Positions 1 to 7,023 of a stretch of 15,574 nt of DNA are shown here, one piece after another; positions within the stretch are counted from its first letter, which is position 1, and every line of letters starts with the position of its first letter. The notes below the pieces were generated by a model. That model was given only the letters and a program-made list of their open reading frames with translations. It ran no database searches and was not told the origin of the DNA. A program made the translations under genes and the position numbers. The DNA is from Collinsella sp. (GTDB lineage: Bacteria; Actinomycetota; Coriobacteriia; Coriobacteriales; Coriobacteriaceae): positions 1 to 15,574 of the forward strand of contig DXZT01000022.1 in assembly GCA_019419545.1 (NCBI GenBank), given 5' to 3'.

Positions 1-212
1 TTATTTTCCGGTTCGACGAACAGCCGATCGTGTCAAATTTGGTCTAACAGAGCCAGAAATTTCGGGGCCTTCCCGCATGGGATTGCATCTGCTCGTGTGA
101 GCACAGGATTCGCGATACGGTCGCTTACCTGAATGAACAAGTACTTGGGACGGCTACGTATGAGTACGGGAGCGCGTTCGACTTCATTAACTTCATCAAC
201 AATGCCGCTACC

Positions 213-1253
213 GTGATTGATTGTGTCGATATGCTCGCAAGAATTTTTGGAGTTGACCTCTCCGAGGAGAATGACCGCACCGGAGCGTTCTCCCAGCTTG
301 GTAGGAACAGGAAGGGCACAGACCAAAAATATTTCAGGTTCATTCGTTCCCTTTGCGCGGTTCACCCAGTGGAGACAAGTCGCTATGCCGGTGAGTACCA
401 AAGTTCGGAGCTCGTTACCTGCCCGTACATCACATGGGTAAAGGAGCCAATTTTCAAGACAATGTGGGATTGCGACTTGCACGCCCATGCGTTCACGAAT
501 GCGCCCAACAGCTGGGGCGATGACGTTTGTATCCATATGGACCAGGTCTTTGACTATATCGAGTTTCGTTATGGATTGCTGGAAAAGGTCATCGAGGGTC
601 TCGGACGCTTTCAGCGGGAGGCCATTGCTAGGCTTTGCTCTATCCCGGTTCCCGACAGGGGAAGGAACGAGACAGAGGGCGAATTTATTGATCGCTTGAA
701 GAGCGCCGAGCTTGAGCGCTTTGGCTCCAGTAACGACTTCATTTACGACTTCGCCAAGAAGGCAGTGTCTTTCGTCCCTTCGAACGAGGTGAACCTTTCG
801 GCTGCCCGCCGTTATGCGGAGGCATGGCGTCATGCCTTGGGGCTGCAGCTCAACATACTTCGTGACATGTCGAGGGAAGGTCTGGAACATGCCGGTATCG
901 AAGGCGATGAAACGGACTGGATTCTGTTTGAGCACCTGCTTTTCTCTCATTCGGGTGCCCAGGAGCTAAGGGGGTTCGAATACAACCTCGAGAAGATCCA
1001 TTATCTCGACGGCGAGCATGGCCCAAGTGACGCGAATTGGGGGCGCATCAAACTCCGCGAGATGGACGACGTTCTCGGTAGGCGAGTCGTTTTCGACTAT
1101 GAGAGCGACAGCGACGATGAGCTGTACATGCTTTCGCGCATCGCCCTGTACGAAATCGCCCTCATGCACCCGTGCGAGATCAATGACGCGATCCCGCTTG
1201 ATTTGAAATACCGTCCGGCAGACGCTATGACACGAGATGGAGGAAGGCTATGA
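213..1253 (+). CDS. HEPN-like protein of a restriction locus (5' end uncertain)
   Basis: This gene encodes a soluble protein of unknown exact function. Seen: residues 45-51 read RSLCAVH, an Rx5H pattern of the HEPN kind, followed by HPVETSRY. A helical stretch lies just upstream (FDFINFINNAATVIDCVDML when the frame is read back from the listed start), as in the first helices of HEPN domains. The remaining 290 residues show no motif I recognise. The listed GTG start at 213 has no Shine-Dalgarno, and convincing protein sequence continues in frame upstream to about codon 102, with no ATG, GTG or TTG before the stop at 45-47. The true start is therefore further 5', non-canonical, or lost by a frameshift. 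Its stop overlaps the hsdR start by 4 bases (ATGA), implying translational coupling. HEPN proteins are often RNases or accessory toxins of defence systems; that role here is inference. Confidence 0.7.
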   Translation: MIDCVDMLARIFGVDLSEENDRTGAFSQLGRNRKGTDQKYFRFIRSLCAVHPVETSRYAGEYQSSELVTCPYITWVKEPIFKTMWDCDLHAHAFTNAPNSWGDDVCIHMDQVFDYIEFRYGLLEKVIEGLGRFQREAIARLCSIPVPDRGRNETEGEFIDRLKSAELERFGSSNDFIYDFAKKAVSFVPSNEVNLSAARRYAEAWRHALGLQLNILRDMSREGLEHAGIEGDETDWILFEHLLFSHSGAQELRGFEYNLEKIHYLDGEHGPSDANWGRIKLREMDDVLGRRVVFDYESDSDDELYMLSRIALYEIALMHPCEINDAIPLDLKYRPADAMTRDGGRL

Positions 1254-4200
1254 CCAGCCGTTACTCCGAAGAGGAGGCTGTCCAGAAGCCCACAGGCGAG
1301 CTGCTTCGTCGCATGGGGTGGGACGTCCATTACTGCTTCGACGATGAGGTTCTCGGCCCCTGTGGCACGCTGGGTCGTGACTCCTATAAGGACGTCCTTC
1401 TCAAACGCGATCTCATGAACGCGTTGGTTGAGCTGAACGAGCACCTTACCGAGGCGGAATGTGCCGAGGCCGTGGCGACCTTGGAGCAAGCCTTCGTTGG
1501 CGATTCGCTGCTTCAGACCAACGAGGCAAAGTATAAGATGCTTCGCGATGGCATACCGGTGAAGAAGGTTCAGCCCGATGGCTCCATGCGTACTGAGCTC
1601 GCGCGGGCTTTCGACTTTGAGCATCCAAAGTTGAACCGCTTCGTGGCGGCAGAGGAACTGTGGGTGAAGGGCCCCATGCATCGACGCCGCTGCGACCTCG
1701 TAGGCTTCGTCAACGGTGTGCCGCTGCTGTTCGTCGAATTCAAGCGCCACGACAAGGACGTGCTGCGCGCGTACGAGGACAACTACACCGACTACCAGGA
1801 TACCATTCCCCAGATCTTCTATTACAACGCCTTTGTGATGCTCTCCAACGGGCTGGAGTCCAAGATCGGAACGTTGGGTAGCACCTATGAGTTCTTCGGC
1901 GAATGGAAACGTCTGAGTGAGGGTGACGCTGGCAGTGTTGCGCTCGAGACTATGCTGAGGGGTGTGTGCGCCAAAGAGACGCTGCTCGACCTCTTCCAGA
2001 ACTTCATCCTGTTTGATCACTTCGATTCGCCGGCCGTCAAGATTCTGGCGCGCAATCACCAGTACCTGGGCGTGAACGAAGCCGTGCGTGCATACTCTGA
2101 GCGCGAACTGCGCGATGGCAAGCTTGGCGTCTTCTGGCACACGCAGGGCTCGGGCAAGAGCTACTCGATGGTTTTCTTGGCCGAGAAGATTCGTCGAACG
2201 CAATCGGGGTCGCCGACGTTTCTGGTGCTCACAGACCGCGATGAGCTCAACAAACAAATCAGCGAGACGTTCGAAAGCTGCGGCTGCCTGGCGGGTGTCC
2301 CTGCCGAGCGCTGCCGCGCCACGAGCGGCAAGGACCTGGTGGAGAAGCTCAAGGGCAATCCGAGCTATATCTTTTCGCTTATCCAGAAGTTCAACCAGCC
2401 TGACGCCGGGCCTATCGTGCCCGACCACGATATCGTCGTGCTCTCCGATGAGGCGCACCGGTCCAACAACGGTATCTTTGCCGAGAATATGGTTAAGTTA
2501 CTGCCTACGGCGTCGCGACTGGGCTTTACGGGAACGCCCATCCTGGCATTCGACAATCTCACCGCCAGAACGTTCGGCGGCTATGTGTCGGTTTACGACT
2601 TCAAGCGTGCCGTCGAGGACGGAGCCACGGTGCCGCTGTTCTACGAGAACCGCAGTGACCAGCTTGGTATCGAGAATCCGGATATTAACGACGAACTGCT
2701 CCAAGCTGTGGAAGATGCCGACCTCGATGCCGATCAGACCGAGAAGGTGCAGGCCCAGCTCAACCACGGTGTCCATATCATTATGGCCGAGCCGCGTTTG
2801 AGGGCCGTGGCTCGCGACTTTGTCTCCCATTACACGAGTATCTGGGAGTCGGGTAAGGCCATGTTCATTTGCGTGAACAAAGTTACCTGCGTGATGATGT
2901 TCAACTACGTGCAGGAATACTGGGCCGAGGCGCTCGACGAGGAGCGCGCAAGGCTCTCCGACATGGACCAGCAACAGGCTATGGAGCAGCGCCGCAAAAT
3001 CGCCTGGATGGAATCCACCGAGATGGCGGTCGTGGTGAGTCAGGAACAGAACGAGATCGATCGCTTCCGTAAGTGGGGGCTCGACATAGCGCCGCATCGC
3101 CAGAAGATGGAGGAGCGCCAGCTCGATGACGAGTTCAAGGATGTCGACAACCCGTTCCGCGTCGTCTTCGTATGTGCCATGTGGCTTACCGGTTTCGACG
3201 TGAAGTCGCTCTCTGCCATGTATTTCGACAAGCCGCTCAAGGCGCACGGTCTCATGCAGGCCATCGCGCGCGCCAACCGCGTGAGCAAGGGGAAGAGCAA
3301 CGGCCTCATCATCGACTACGTCGGCGTCGTGAAGGCTCTGAGAAAGGCCCTGGCCGATTATACCGAGAACCCCGGTGACGGAGGCGGAGTCGATCCGGTG
3401 GTCGACAAAGACGAGCTACTTGCGAGGATTTTTGAACTTACGGACGACGCCGTCTCGTTCGTGTCGTCGCTGGGCTACGAGCTCGAATCCCTGCTGGCAG
3501 CAGAGGGCTTCGACAAGGTTGCAGAGATCAAGAACGCTGCAGACTGTGTGTCGCAGTGCGACGAGACAAAGAAACGTTACGGTGTCATGTGCCGTGAGCT
3601 GTTCACACTGTACAAATACGTGAGCCGACGCGAGGTGAGCGAGGAACTGCTGGCCAAGCGCGACGCCCTGCGCGCCGTCTTCAACCACATCAATGCTCAT
3701 AGGGCCAGTGCCGACACAACCGAGCTCATGGTTCAGCTGCAGGGCATCGTGAGCGAGCATGTGGTGGTCAGCGAGGCCTCCGAGGGGCTCAAGACGGCTA
3801 CCAAGTTCGATATCAGCAGTATCGACTTCAACAGGCTCTCACAGGAGTTTGCCAAGGCCAAGCGCAAACACCTCATCATTGACGACCTGCGTTCTGTCAT
3901 AGAAGCGCGTCTTAAGACCGCGCTGAAGGATAATCCCAGACGTATTGACTACTTCGAACGCTACGAGCGGATTATCGAGAGTTACAACTCTGAGCAGGAC
4001 AAGGCGATGATCGAGAAGACGTTCAACGACCTCATCAACCTGTCTCGCGACCTTGATGACAAACAGAAGGAGTGGGTGCGCGAGGGCTTCCAGAACCAGC
4101 AGCAGATGACCGTGTTTGAGATGCTATTCAAGGACACGCTGACGCCTGCTGAGATCAAGCAGGTCAAGTGTGTCGCCATCGAGATGGTATCTATTATCGA

Positions 4201-4378
4201 AGAACGGCTTGCCAACATGGTGCGCTGGACGGAGAAGACTGAGACTCGCGACATTGTGAGGCTTATCGTGCGCGACGAGGTATACAAGCTTCCTGAGTCT
4301 AGTTATCCCGATGAAGCATTGCCCGGATGTATTGAGGAGATATTTAACTACTTCTATGGCATGGACCGCGCGGCATAG
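1250..4378 (+). CDS. hsdR: Type I restriction endonuclease subunit R (HsdR)
   Basis: This is the motor and nuclease subunit of a type I restriction-modification complex. It translocates unmodified DNA using ATP and cleaves it away from the recognition site. Domains in order: an N-terminal PD-(D/E)XK nuclease with D149 and E163-x-K165 (in VEFKR); a Q-motif-like YLGVNEAV near 272-279; Walker A GSGKS at 300-304; motif II DEAH at 400-403; FTGTP at 426-430; a motif V-like WLTGFD near 645-650; an arginine-finger motif VI QAIARANR near 670-677; then a long helical C-terminal region of the kind that contacts the methyltransferase core. At 1042 aa it has normal HsdR length and all key residues are present, so it is probably active. 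The ATG is preceded by GGAGG near 1240 and overlaps the upstream stop. No hsdM is in the window, and activity would require one. Confidence 0.96.
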   Translation: MTSRYSEEEAVQKPTGELLRRMGWDVHYCFDDEVLGPCGTLGRDSYKDVLLKRDLMNALVELNEHLTEAECAEAVATLEQAFVGDSLLQTNEAKYKMLRDGIPVKKVQPDGSMRTELARAFDFEHPKLNRFVAAEELWVKGPMHRRRCDLVGFVNGVPLLFVEFKRHDKDVLRAYEDNYTDYQDTIPQIFYYNAFVMLSNGLESKIGTLGSTYEFFGEWKRLSEGDAGSVALETMLRGVCAKETLLDLFQNFILFDHFDSPAVKILARNHQYLGVNEAVRAYSERELRDGKLGVFWHTQGSGKSYSMVFLAEKIRRTQSGSPTFLVLTDRDELNKQISETFESCGCLAGVPAERCRATSGKDLVEKLKGNPSYIFSLIQKFNQPDAGPIVPDHDIVVLSDEAHRSNNGIFAENMVKLLPTASRLGFTGTPILAFDNLTARTFGGYVSVYDFKRAVEDGATVPLFYENRSDQLGIENPDINDELLQAVEDADLDADQTEKVQAQLNHGVHIIMAEPRLRAVARDFVSHYTSIWESGKAMFICVNKVTCVMMFNYVQEYWAEALDEERARLSDMDQQQAMEQRRKIAWMESTEMAVVVSQEQNEIDRFRKWGLDIAPHRQKMEERQLDDEFKDVDNPFRVVFVCAMWLTGFDVKSLSAMYFDKPLKAHGLMQAIARANRVSKGKSNGLIIDYVGVVKALRKALADYTENPGDGGGVDPVVDKDELLARIFELTDDAVSFVSSLGYELESLLAAEGFDKVAEIKNAADCVSQCDETKKRYGVMCRELFTLYKYVSRREVSEELLAKRDALRAVFNHINAHRASADTTELMVQLQGIVSEHVVVSEASEGLKTATKFDISSIDFNRLSQEFAKAKRKHLIIDDLRSVIEARLKTALKDNPRRIDYFERYERIIESYNSEQDKAMIEKTFNDLINLSRDLDDKQKEWVREGFQNQQQMTVFEMLFKDTLTPAEIKQVKCVAIEMVSIIEERLANMVRWTEKTETRDIVRLIVRDEVYKLPESSYPDEALPGCIEEIFNYFYGMDRAA

Positions 4379-4393
4379 TTGTTGGAGGATGCA

Positions 4394-5923
4394 ATGACGA
4401 TTGACTTGCAAAAGTGTTTAGATAACCGCGAAGGCTTTCTCGTTACGGGAACGCATGACGAACTGGCCGAGCTCGTATTCTCAGATGAGTCGGATGAGTA
4501 CGCTTTTGTGGGCGCTCGCGGTTTCTTTGACACCGGTAAGAAGCGCAGTCTTATTCCGGATGGTTACATCCTGCGCGGCGCCTTTGAGCTCGGGGACATC
4601 CTGTCTGGGACTTCGCTTTTCCTCATGCTTTATGTTTTCGCACGACCCGGCTTCGGAGAGTGTCGATTTTCGACGCTCAAGCTCAAGAAACCGCTTGTCG
4701 CCAAGGCGCGTGGCTCGCGCAGGACTGACAATCTCTGCAAGATTCCGGCCGATCGATTCAGCGACGATTATCTCGCATATCTTCGGGCGGTCGAAGATTA
4801 TGCAAATGGAGGGACTCCCGACTGCCCGTCTAAGTGCGGAGCTTTTTACGGTATGCCTCCAAGCGAACTTATAGAAGGAAGATTTACCCCCGCATTCTAT
4901 TCTCCTCGAAATCGTAAGATACGTAGCACGCTTGCGAGTTCAAAGACCGTAGAGCTTTCGGAAGTCGCCAGCATTCTTTTGCCGCGAAAGGTTGGCGACG
5001 CCGCCAGAAACGTCTTGGTTCTCAGGCCAAGAAACATTAGATTCCCAGTTGATCTTGACTCGTTGGAGCGGGGCGAGGCAACAACGGTGCCCCTGCGCAA
5101 GGGTGATATTGTCATGTGCCTCATTGGCGAGGAGAATCACGCCATCGTCTTTGACCGCGATGGGCAAGAGCCCGTTTATGCGGGCACGAGCATGGCTGTT
5201 ATTCGTGCCAACGGGATATCTCCGGAGTATCTCTGCTTCTACCTTTCCAGCGATATCGCAAAGCAGGCCCTGTCATCGTTGGCAGGTGGCGTCATCATGA
5301 AGCGTCTAGCGCTTCGCGACCTCAGTGTTTTTTCCGTTGTCGAACCATCGATGGACGAGCAGTACTATCTCACCGAATATGCCATCCTGTCCGGACGTGC
5401 GCCGAGGAACTACCAAGACCTCGAAGGCCTAAAGGGTGCGGAACCGTCTGCGGCGGAAGAGATCCTTAACGCCGAAATCGCCGATAGGATTCAGGCATAT
5501 AACGAGGAACAGTTACGCACTTTCCTTTCCTCGGACATCCGTGAGCTAAATATTTGTTTTTCGCACGGCGCTTATAAGGCGTCAATCATCCTTGCCGGTT
5601 CCATTCTTGAGGCGGTTCTTATCGACTGGATTTCTGAAATCAAGCACGTTAACTACTTTGCGGAAAAGTATATGGTGCGGGACAGGAAGAGCGGCAAGAT
5701 GAAACCCGCGGCCCTTATCGACTACATCAACGAGATTAAGTATCTGGAGAGGCCTCGTTGGATGAAGGAGGCGGACATGGCTCACCAGATTCGCAAGAAG
5801 AGGAATCTGGTTCATGCGAAACTTTGCATCGCTGCGGATGAGGTGAACGAAGAAACCGCGCGTATGGTTATCGAGTATCTCGACAAGGTTCTTCGAACCA
5901 GAGGGGCACACTGTCTAGGCTGA
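4394..5923 (+). CDS. HsdS-like specificity protein with C-terminal HEPN-like domain
   Basis: This protein probably supplies DNA target recognition for the adjacent HsdR. I chose the ATG at 4394 (509 aa) because GGAGG at 4384-4388 sits 5 bases before it. A TTG at 4379 would add only five residues. Layout seen: residues 1-165 are unrecognised; about 185-320 resemble one type I target-recognition domain (VELSEVASILLPRK, a central PLRKGDIVMCLIGEE strand, then YLCFYLSSDIAKQ and the GGVIMKRLALRDLSVF signature that ends such domains). About 365-505 is helical and holds RKKRNLVH at 467-474, similar to the R-N-x-x-H signature of HEPN/DUF4145-like domains. Classical HsdS has two target-recognition domains joined by coiled coils and lacks a HEPN tail, so this is a half-HsdS or a related accessory. 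The gene lies 15 bases behind hsdR, in the same operon. The target-domain call is fairly sure; the HEPN call is moderate. Confidence 0.8.
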   Translation: MTIDLQKCLDNREGFLVTGTHDELAELVFSDESDEYAFVGARGFFDTGKKRSLIPDGYILRGAFELGDILSGTSLFLMLYVFARPGFGECRFSTLKLKKPLVAKARGSRRTDNLCKIPADRFSDDYLAYLRAVEDYANGGTPDCPSKCGAFYGMPPSELIEGRFTPAFYSPRNRKIRSTLASSKTVELSEVASILLPRKVGDAARNVLVLRPRNIRFPVDLDSLERGEATTVPLRKGDIVMCLIGEENHAIVFDRDGQEPVYAGTSMAVIRANGISPEYLCFYLSSDIAKQALSSLAGGVIMKRLALRDLSVFSVVEPSMDEQYYLTEYAILSGRAPRNYQDLEGLKGAEPSAAEEILNAEIADRIQAYNEEQLRTFLSSDIRELNICFSHGAYKASIILAGSILEAVLIDWISEIKHVNYFAEKYMVRDRKSGKMKPAALIDYINEIKYLERPRWMKEADMAHQIRKKRNLVHAKLCIAADEVNEETARMVIEYLDKVLRTRGAHCLG

Positions 5924-5933
5924 TTTCGCTGAA

Positions 5934-6062
5934 CTACACTCTCTCGTACCAAGCATTCAGCCATCTCTCATCAGCCCTTCCAAGCCGCATGTCGCTCGAA
6001 ATGTCGACGCAATCGTTGCTGGGTGCCGGTACTTCGGCAATCAGGTCGCGGAAGGCGGGCAT
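5934..6062 (-). pseudogene. 42-codon minus-strand open frame, probable gene remnant
   Basis: Reading the minus strand from an ATG at 6062 gives 42 residues (beginning MPAFRDLIAEVPAP, ending ERWLNAWYERV) and then TAG. The composition looks like a real protein C-terminus. However, there is no Shine-Dalgarno, an in-frame TAG sits six codons upstream of the ATG, and the frame does not continue into a longer gene. It ends only 10 bases from the convergent stop of the HsdS-like gene. The likeliest reading is the 3' remnant of a gene truncated when the restriction locus was inserted or rearranged. A functional small protein cannot be excluded. I do not recognise the family. Confidence 0.35.
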
Positions 6063-6126
6063 GTCGTGATTGGCGAGCTATCGGCCGTTGCATATGCCGT
6101 TGTGGTTGCCCAGTTTAGATCACTGA

Positions 6127-6173
6127 CACTTGTGTATGTCAAAAGGCATACACAAGTGCCAGTCTTTTGACAT
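6127..6173. repeat. Two overlapping, mutually exclusive hairpins
   Basis: CACTTGTGTATG (6127-6138) and CATACACAAGTG (6147-6158) form a perfect 12-bp inverted repeat with an 8-base loop. A second perfect inverted repeat, ATGTCAAAAG (6136-6145) with CTTTTGACAT (6164-6173), uses the loop of the first as its left arm, so only one can form at a time. The element lies between the convergent hsdS-like gene and the 140-aa gene. No clean T-run follows on either strand, so a simple terminator is not obvious. The rest of 5924-6234 holds only the gene remnant. Confidence 0.6.
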
Positions 6174-6234
6174 CGTGCGATTTGAGGGGTGGCGTGCAAT
6201 GACTGCACGTCATCATGATGCATCCTGCGTTCGC

Positions 6235-6657
6235 CTACACCATCGCAATCCCGCGCGCCGCGCTCAGCAACTCGTACTCCATCTGGCTCCATTGGCGCAG
6301 CTCGGCAGTCTCGACGGCGTCACGACACAAGTCCAAAAACACCTCGGCTCCCTCGCAGAAGCATTCGCGGGCAAAGTCACCCGAACCGCTTGCGATGCAC
6401 GTGCCGTCTGCAAACAGCTTCCAGCTAGACGGCTCACGCGAGTCATCTCCGAGCAGCTTGATCTGCAGTACGTGCGGGTCGCCAGCAGCACGGAGCTCTT
6501 CCTCGAGCTTCTGTACCGTAAAGCGCATCTGGTGGGAGAGACTACTCTTGACCATGGCCGAGGCATAGCAGTTCGGCTTGTCCAGAAGATGCATTCGTTT
6601 TGGCTTGGCTGCCAGGTTGTGGAAGTTGCGCTCGTTGCGCACAGAGAAATTGTCCAT
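6235..6657 (-). CDS. Hypothetical protein, 140 aa
   Basis: I do not recognise this protein. The start at 6657 (MDNFSVRNERNF) is chosen because AAAGGAGT lies just upstream with good spacing; the open frame extends 55 codons further 5' but that part overlaps the ribosome site and reads poorly. It is predicted soluble: no signal peptide or membrane segment is visible. It has a basic N-terminal third (AAKPKRMHLL), a mixed middle (VQKLEEELR..., then KLLGDDSREPSSWKLFADG resembling a beta hairpin), and a helical acidic C-terminus (FLDLCRDAVETAEL). Four cysteines are present, without a metal-binding spacing. It is transcribed away from the 328-aa gene's end and converges on the restriction locus. The strong ribosome site and sensible composition make it a real gene; its function is unknown. 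Confidence 0.7.
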   Translation of the reverse strand: MDNFSVRNERNFHNLAAKPKRMHLLDKPNCYASAMVKSSLSHQMRFTVQKLEEELRAAGDPHVLQIKLLGDDSREPSSWKLFADGTCIASGSGDFARECFCEGAEVFLDLCRDAVETAELRQWSQMEYELLSAARGIAMV

Positions 6658-6758
6658 ACGGACTCCTTTCATCGATGTTGGCAGGGCCACCGTGCCTCTT
6701 GGTCGGTTGGCGTCGGGATCGTGGAGCCAACTCTCTACCCCGACTCTGGATAAAACGT

Positions 6759-6775
6759 GCCCGCTCCTTGCGGGC
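6759..6775 (-). terminator. Small terminator-like hairpin (- strand)
   Basis: GCCCGC (6759-6764) and GCGGGC (6770-6775) form a perfect 6-bp GC stem with a 5-base loop. On the minus strand the stem is followed by ACGTTTTA, a short T-tract. It sits about 100 bases upstream of the start at 6657, so it could end read-through from the gene to its right or act as a leader attenuator for the 140-aa gene. Confidence 0.4.
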
Positions 6776-6805
6776 AAGATGGAGTCTATCAGCGCGCACG
6801 GAAAC

Positions 6806-6849
6806 AAACCAACGCCATCCACGAAATGACGCGCGGATGGCGTTGGTTT
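6806..6849 (-). terminator. 15-bp perfect inverted repeat, probable terminator (- strand)
   Basis: AAACCAACGCCATCC (6806-6820) and GGATGGCGTTGGTTT (6835-6849) are exact reverse complements around a 14-base loop. On the minus strand the stem is followed by G and TTT, giving TTTGTTTCC. It is about 175 bases past the stop of the 328-aa gene, and is the best candidate to terminate that transcript. Confidence 0.6.
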
Positions 6850-6855
6850 CTCAAG

Positions 6856-6953
6856 TGATTATTCGGCTCTCATTCGGAAAAGTGTCGAATAATCAGCCGT
6901 GTAAAAGTACGGAAAAGTGTCGAAATAGGCACCTTAAAACTTCGGAAAAGTGT
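6856..6953. repeat. Three CGGAAAAGTGT repeats about 34 bases apart, first within an inverted repeat
   Basis: The 11-mer CGGAAAAGTGT occurs at 6875-6885, 6910-6920 and 6943-6953, with steps of 35 and 33 bases. The first two copies extend to CGGAAAAGTGTCGAA. Copies two and three also share a preceding TAAAA. The first copy lies between TGATTATTCG (6856-6865) and CGAATAATCA (6886-6895), a perfect 10-bp inverted repeat. Together with the terminators this fills the gene-free stretch 6658-7023. It could be a protein-binding array or a remnant of a mobile or repeated element. Confidence 0.6.
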
Positions 6954-7023
6954 AGCTGGATGACAAAACAGCACTTAGAAGCCGGTGTTGGATGCGGGAT
7001 CCTGCGGCCGCCTTCAGCTCTCG

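Noticed and set aside
1..47. Possible last 14 codons of an upstream gene (ending TAA at 45-47)
   Set aside because: Too short to recognise; it could be the end of hsdM, but other frames are also open here and nothing in the residues supports it.
33..950. Long minus-strand open frame opposite the first gene
   Set aside because: It is antisense to a better protein, has no ribosome site and shows no recognisable family.
1097..2458. 453-codon minus-strand open frame opposite hsdR
   Set aside because: It is a high-GC antisense shadow of the HsdR nuclease and helicase region; hsdR carries all expected motifs.
6130..6753. 207-codon plus-strand open frame
   Set aside because: It starts inside the hairpin element and is antisense to the 140-aa gene, which has a strong ribosome site.
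6856..6953. CRISPR-like array
   Set aside because: The repeats are only 11-15 bases, there are three of them, spacers are irregular and similar to one another, and no cas genes are present.
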